Source: Silene noctiflora (Eukaryota; Streptophyta; Magnoliopsida; Caryophyllales; Caryophyllaceae). Taken from it: 31,529 bases of DNA. Location: the NCBI GenBank assembly GCA_009801015.1, contig VHZZ01000104.1:40046-71574 (forward strand), written 5' to 3'. The notes below the pieces were generated by a model, which saw only the letters and a list, made by a program, of their open reading frames with translations, made no database searches and was not told where the DNA came from. The number at the start of each line of letters is the position of its first letter. Position 1 is the stretch's first letter. Made by a program: the position numbers and the translations under genes. Shown here piece after piece: positions 31,321 to 31,529 of this stretch.

Positions 31321-31494
31321 TATTATGGAATAAAGTCTGATTCATCAAACTTTCCACGCTTCTTATGTTGTGAAATAGCAACGACTGGCATAATTTCACC
31401 ATGCATCATTCTCAAATGGTCTCCCTGTGTTTACCTGATACGAATACGGATACGGGTCAATGAAGGAACGAGTTAATTGAAAGTCGGAAATCAG

Positions 31495-31520
31495 TTTAAT
31501 CATTCTCGAGAATGATTAAA
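31495..31520. repeat. Perfect 26-bp palindrome
   Basis: The half-site TTTAATCATTCTC is followed directly by its exact inverse, centred on CTCGAG. There is no loop. It lies 9 bp from the window edge and could be the inner part of a larger inverted repeat outside the window. Confidence 0.9.
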
Positions 31521-31529
31521 TGTATTTCG

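Noticed and set aside
1..31529. CRISPR array, operon or biosynthetic gene cluster
   Set aside because: The window is plant nuclear DNA with three unrelated single genes; no spacer-type array or co-functional gene set is present.

Overview
This is a plant nuclear genomic window: spliced genes with GT-AG introns, AT-rich non-coding DNA, solo LTRs, MITEs and a Helitron end. The genes have clear land-plant homologues. A eudicot is likely; repeat flavour such as CTCGATCGAG arrays, TTCAGTTCAG tracts and tatacggagtat motifs hints at Caryophyllales, but that is only an impression. Single Ns (1359, 20590, 20663, 22379) and a 592-N gap (19526-20117) mark it as a draft assembly.

Layout. (1) 1356-7036, minus: the 5' six coding exons (510 codons) of a PH-RCC1-FYVE (PRAF-type) gene. 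It runs off or is broken at the left, where the unfinished sixth intron carries a Helitron 3' end. Its second intron holds a complete 619-bp solo LTR, and its first intron holds two imperfect tandem duplications. (2) About 7560-11500: repeat-rich intergenic DNA. (3) 11978-17710, minus: a complete eight-coding-exon homeodomain gene of about 509 residues, close to the RINGLET (RLT) homeodomain proteins but without the DDT part. (4) 18100-25500: a transposon-rich block with a gapped LTR (19434-20774), an orphan terminal coding exon (21018-21089), and a gypsy-like LTR (22086-24476) nested inside an older LTR-like composite (21408-25136). The right end of that composite carries a 5S-rRNA-derived segment as in Cassandra elements. 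(5) 26150-26608: a MITE-like element. (6) 26768-28951, plus: an intronless P-class PPR gene with 16 repeats, orthologous in sequence and length to Arabidopsis At5g01110. (7) 28952-31529: downstream DNA with a G-quadruplex-type tract, a canonical Stowaway MITE and a 26-bp perfect palindrome.

The three main genes are unrelated neighbours, not a cluster: a membrane/phosphoinositide-linked RCC1 protein, a nuclear homeodomain protein and an organelle RNA-binding protein. I see no secondary-metabolite cluster, defence system or other coordinated pathway. The most unusual material is the nested LTR/5S block and the exactly 20-bp-phased palindromes at 20223-20292.
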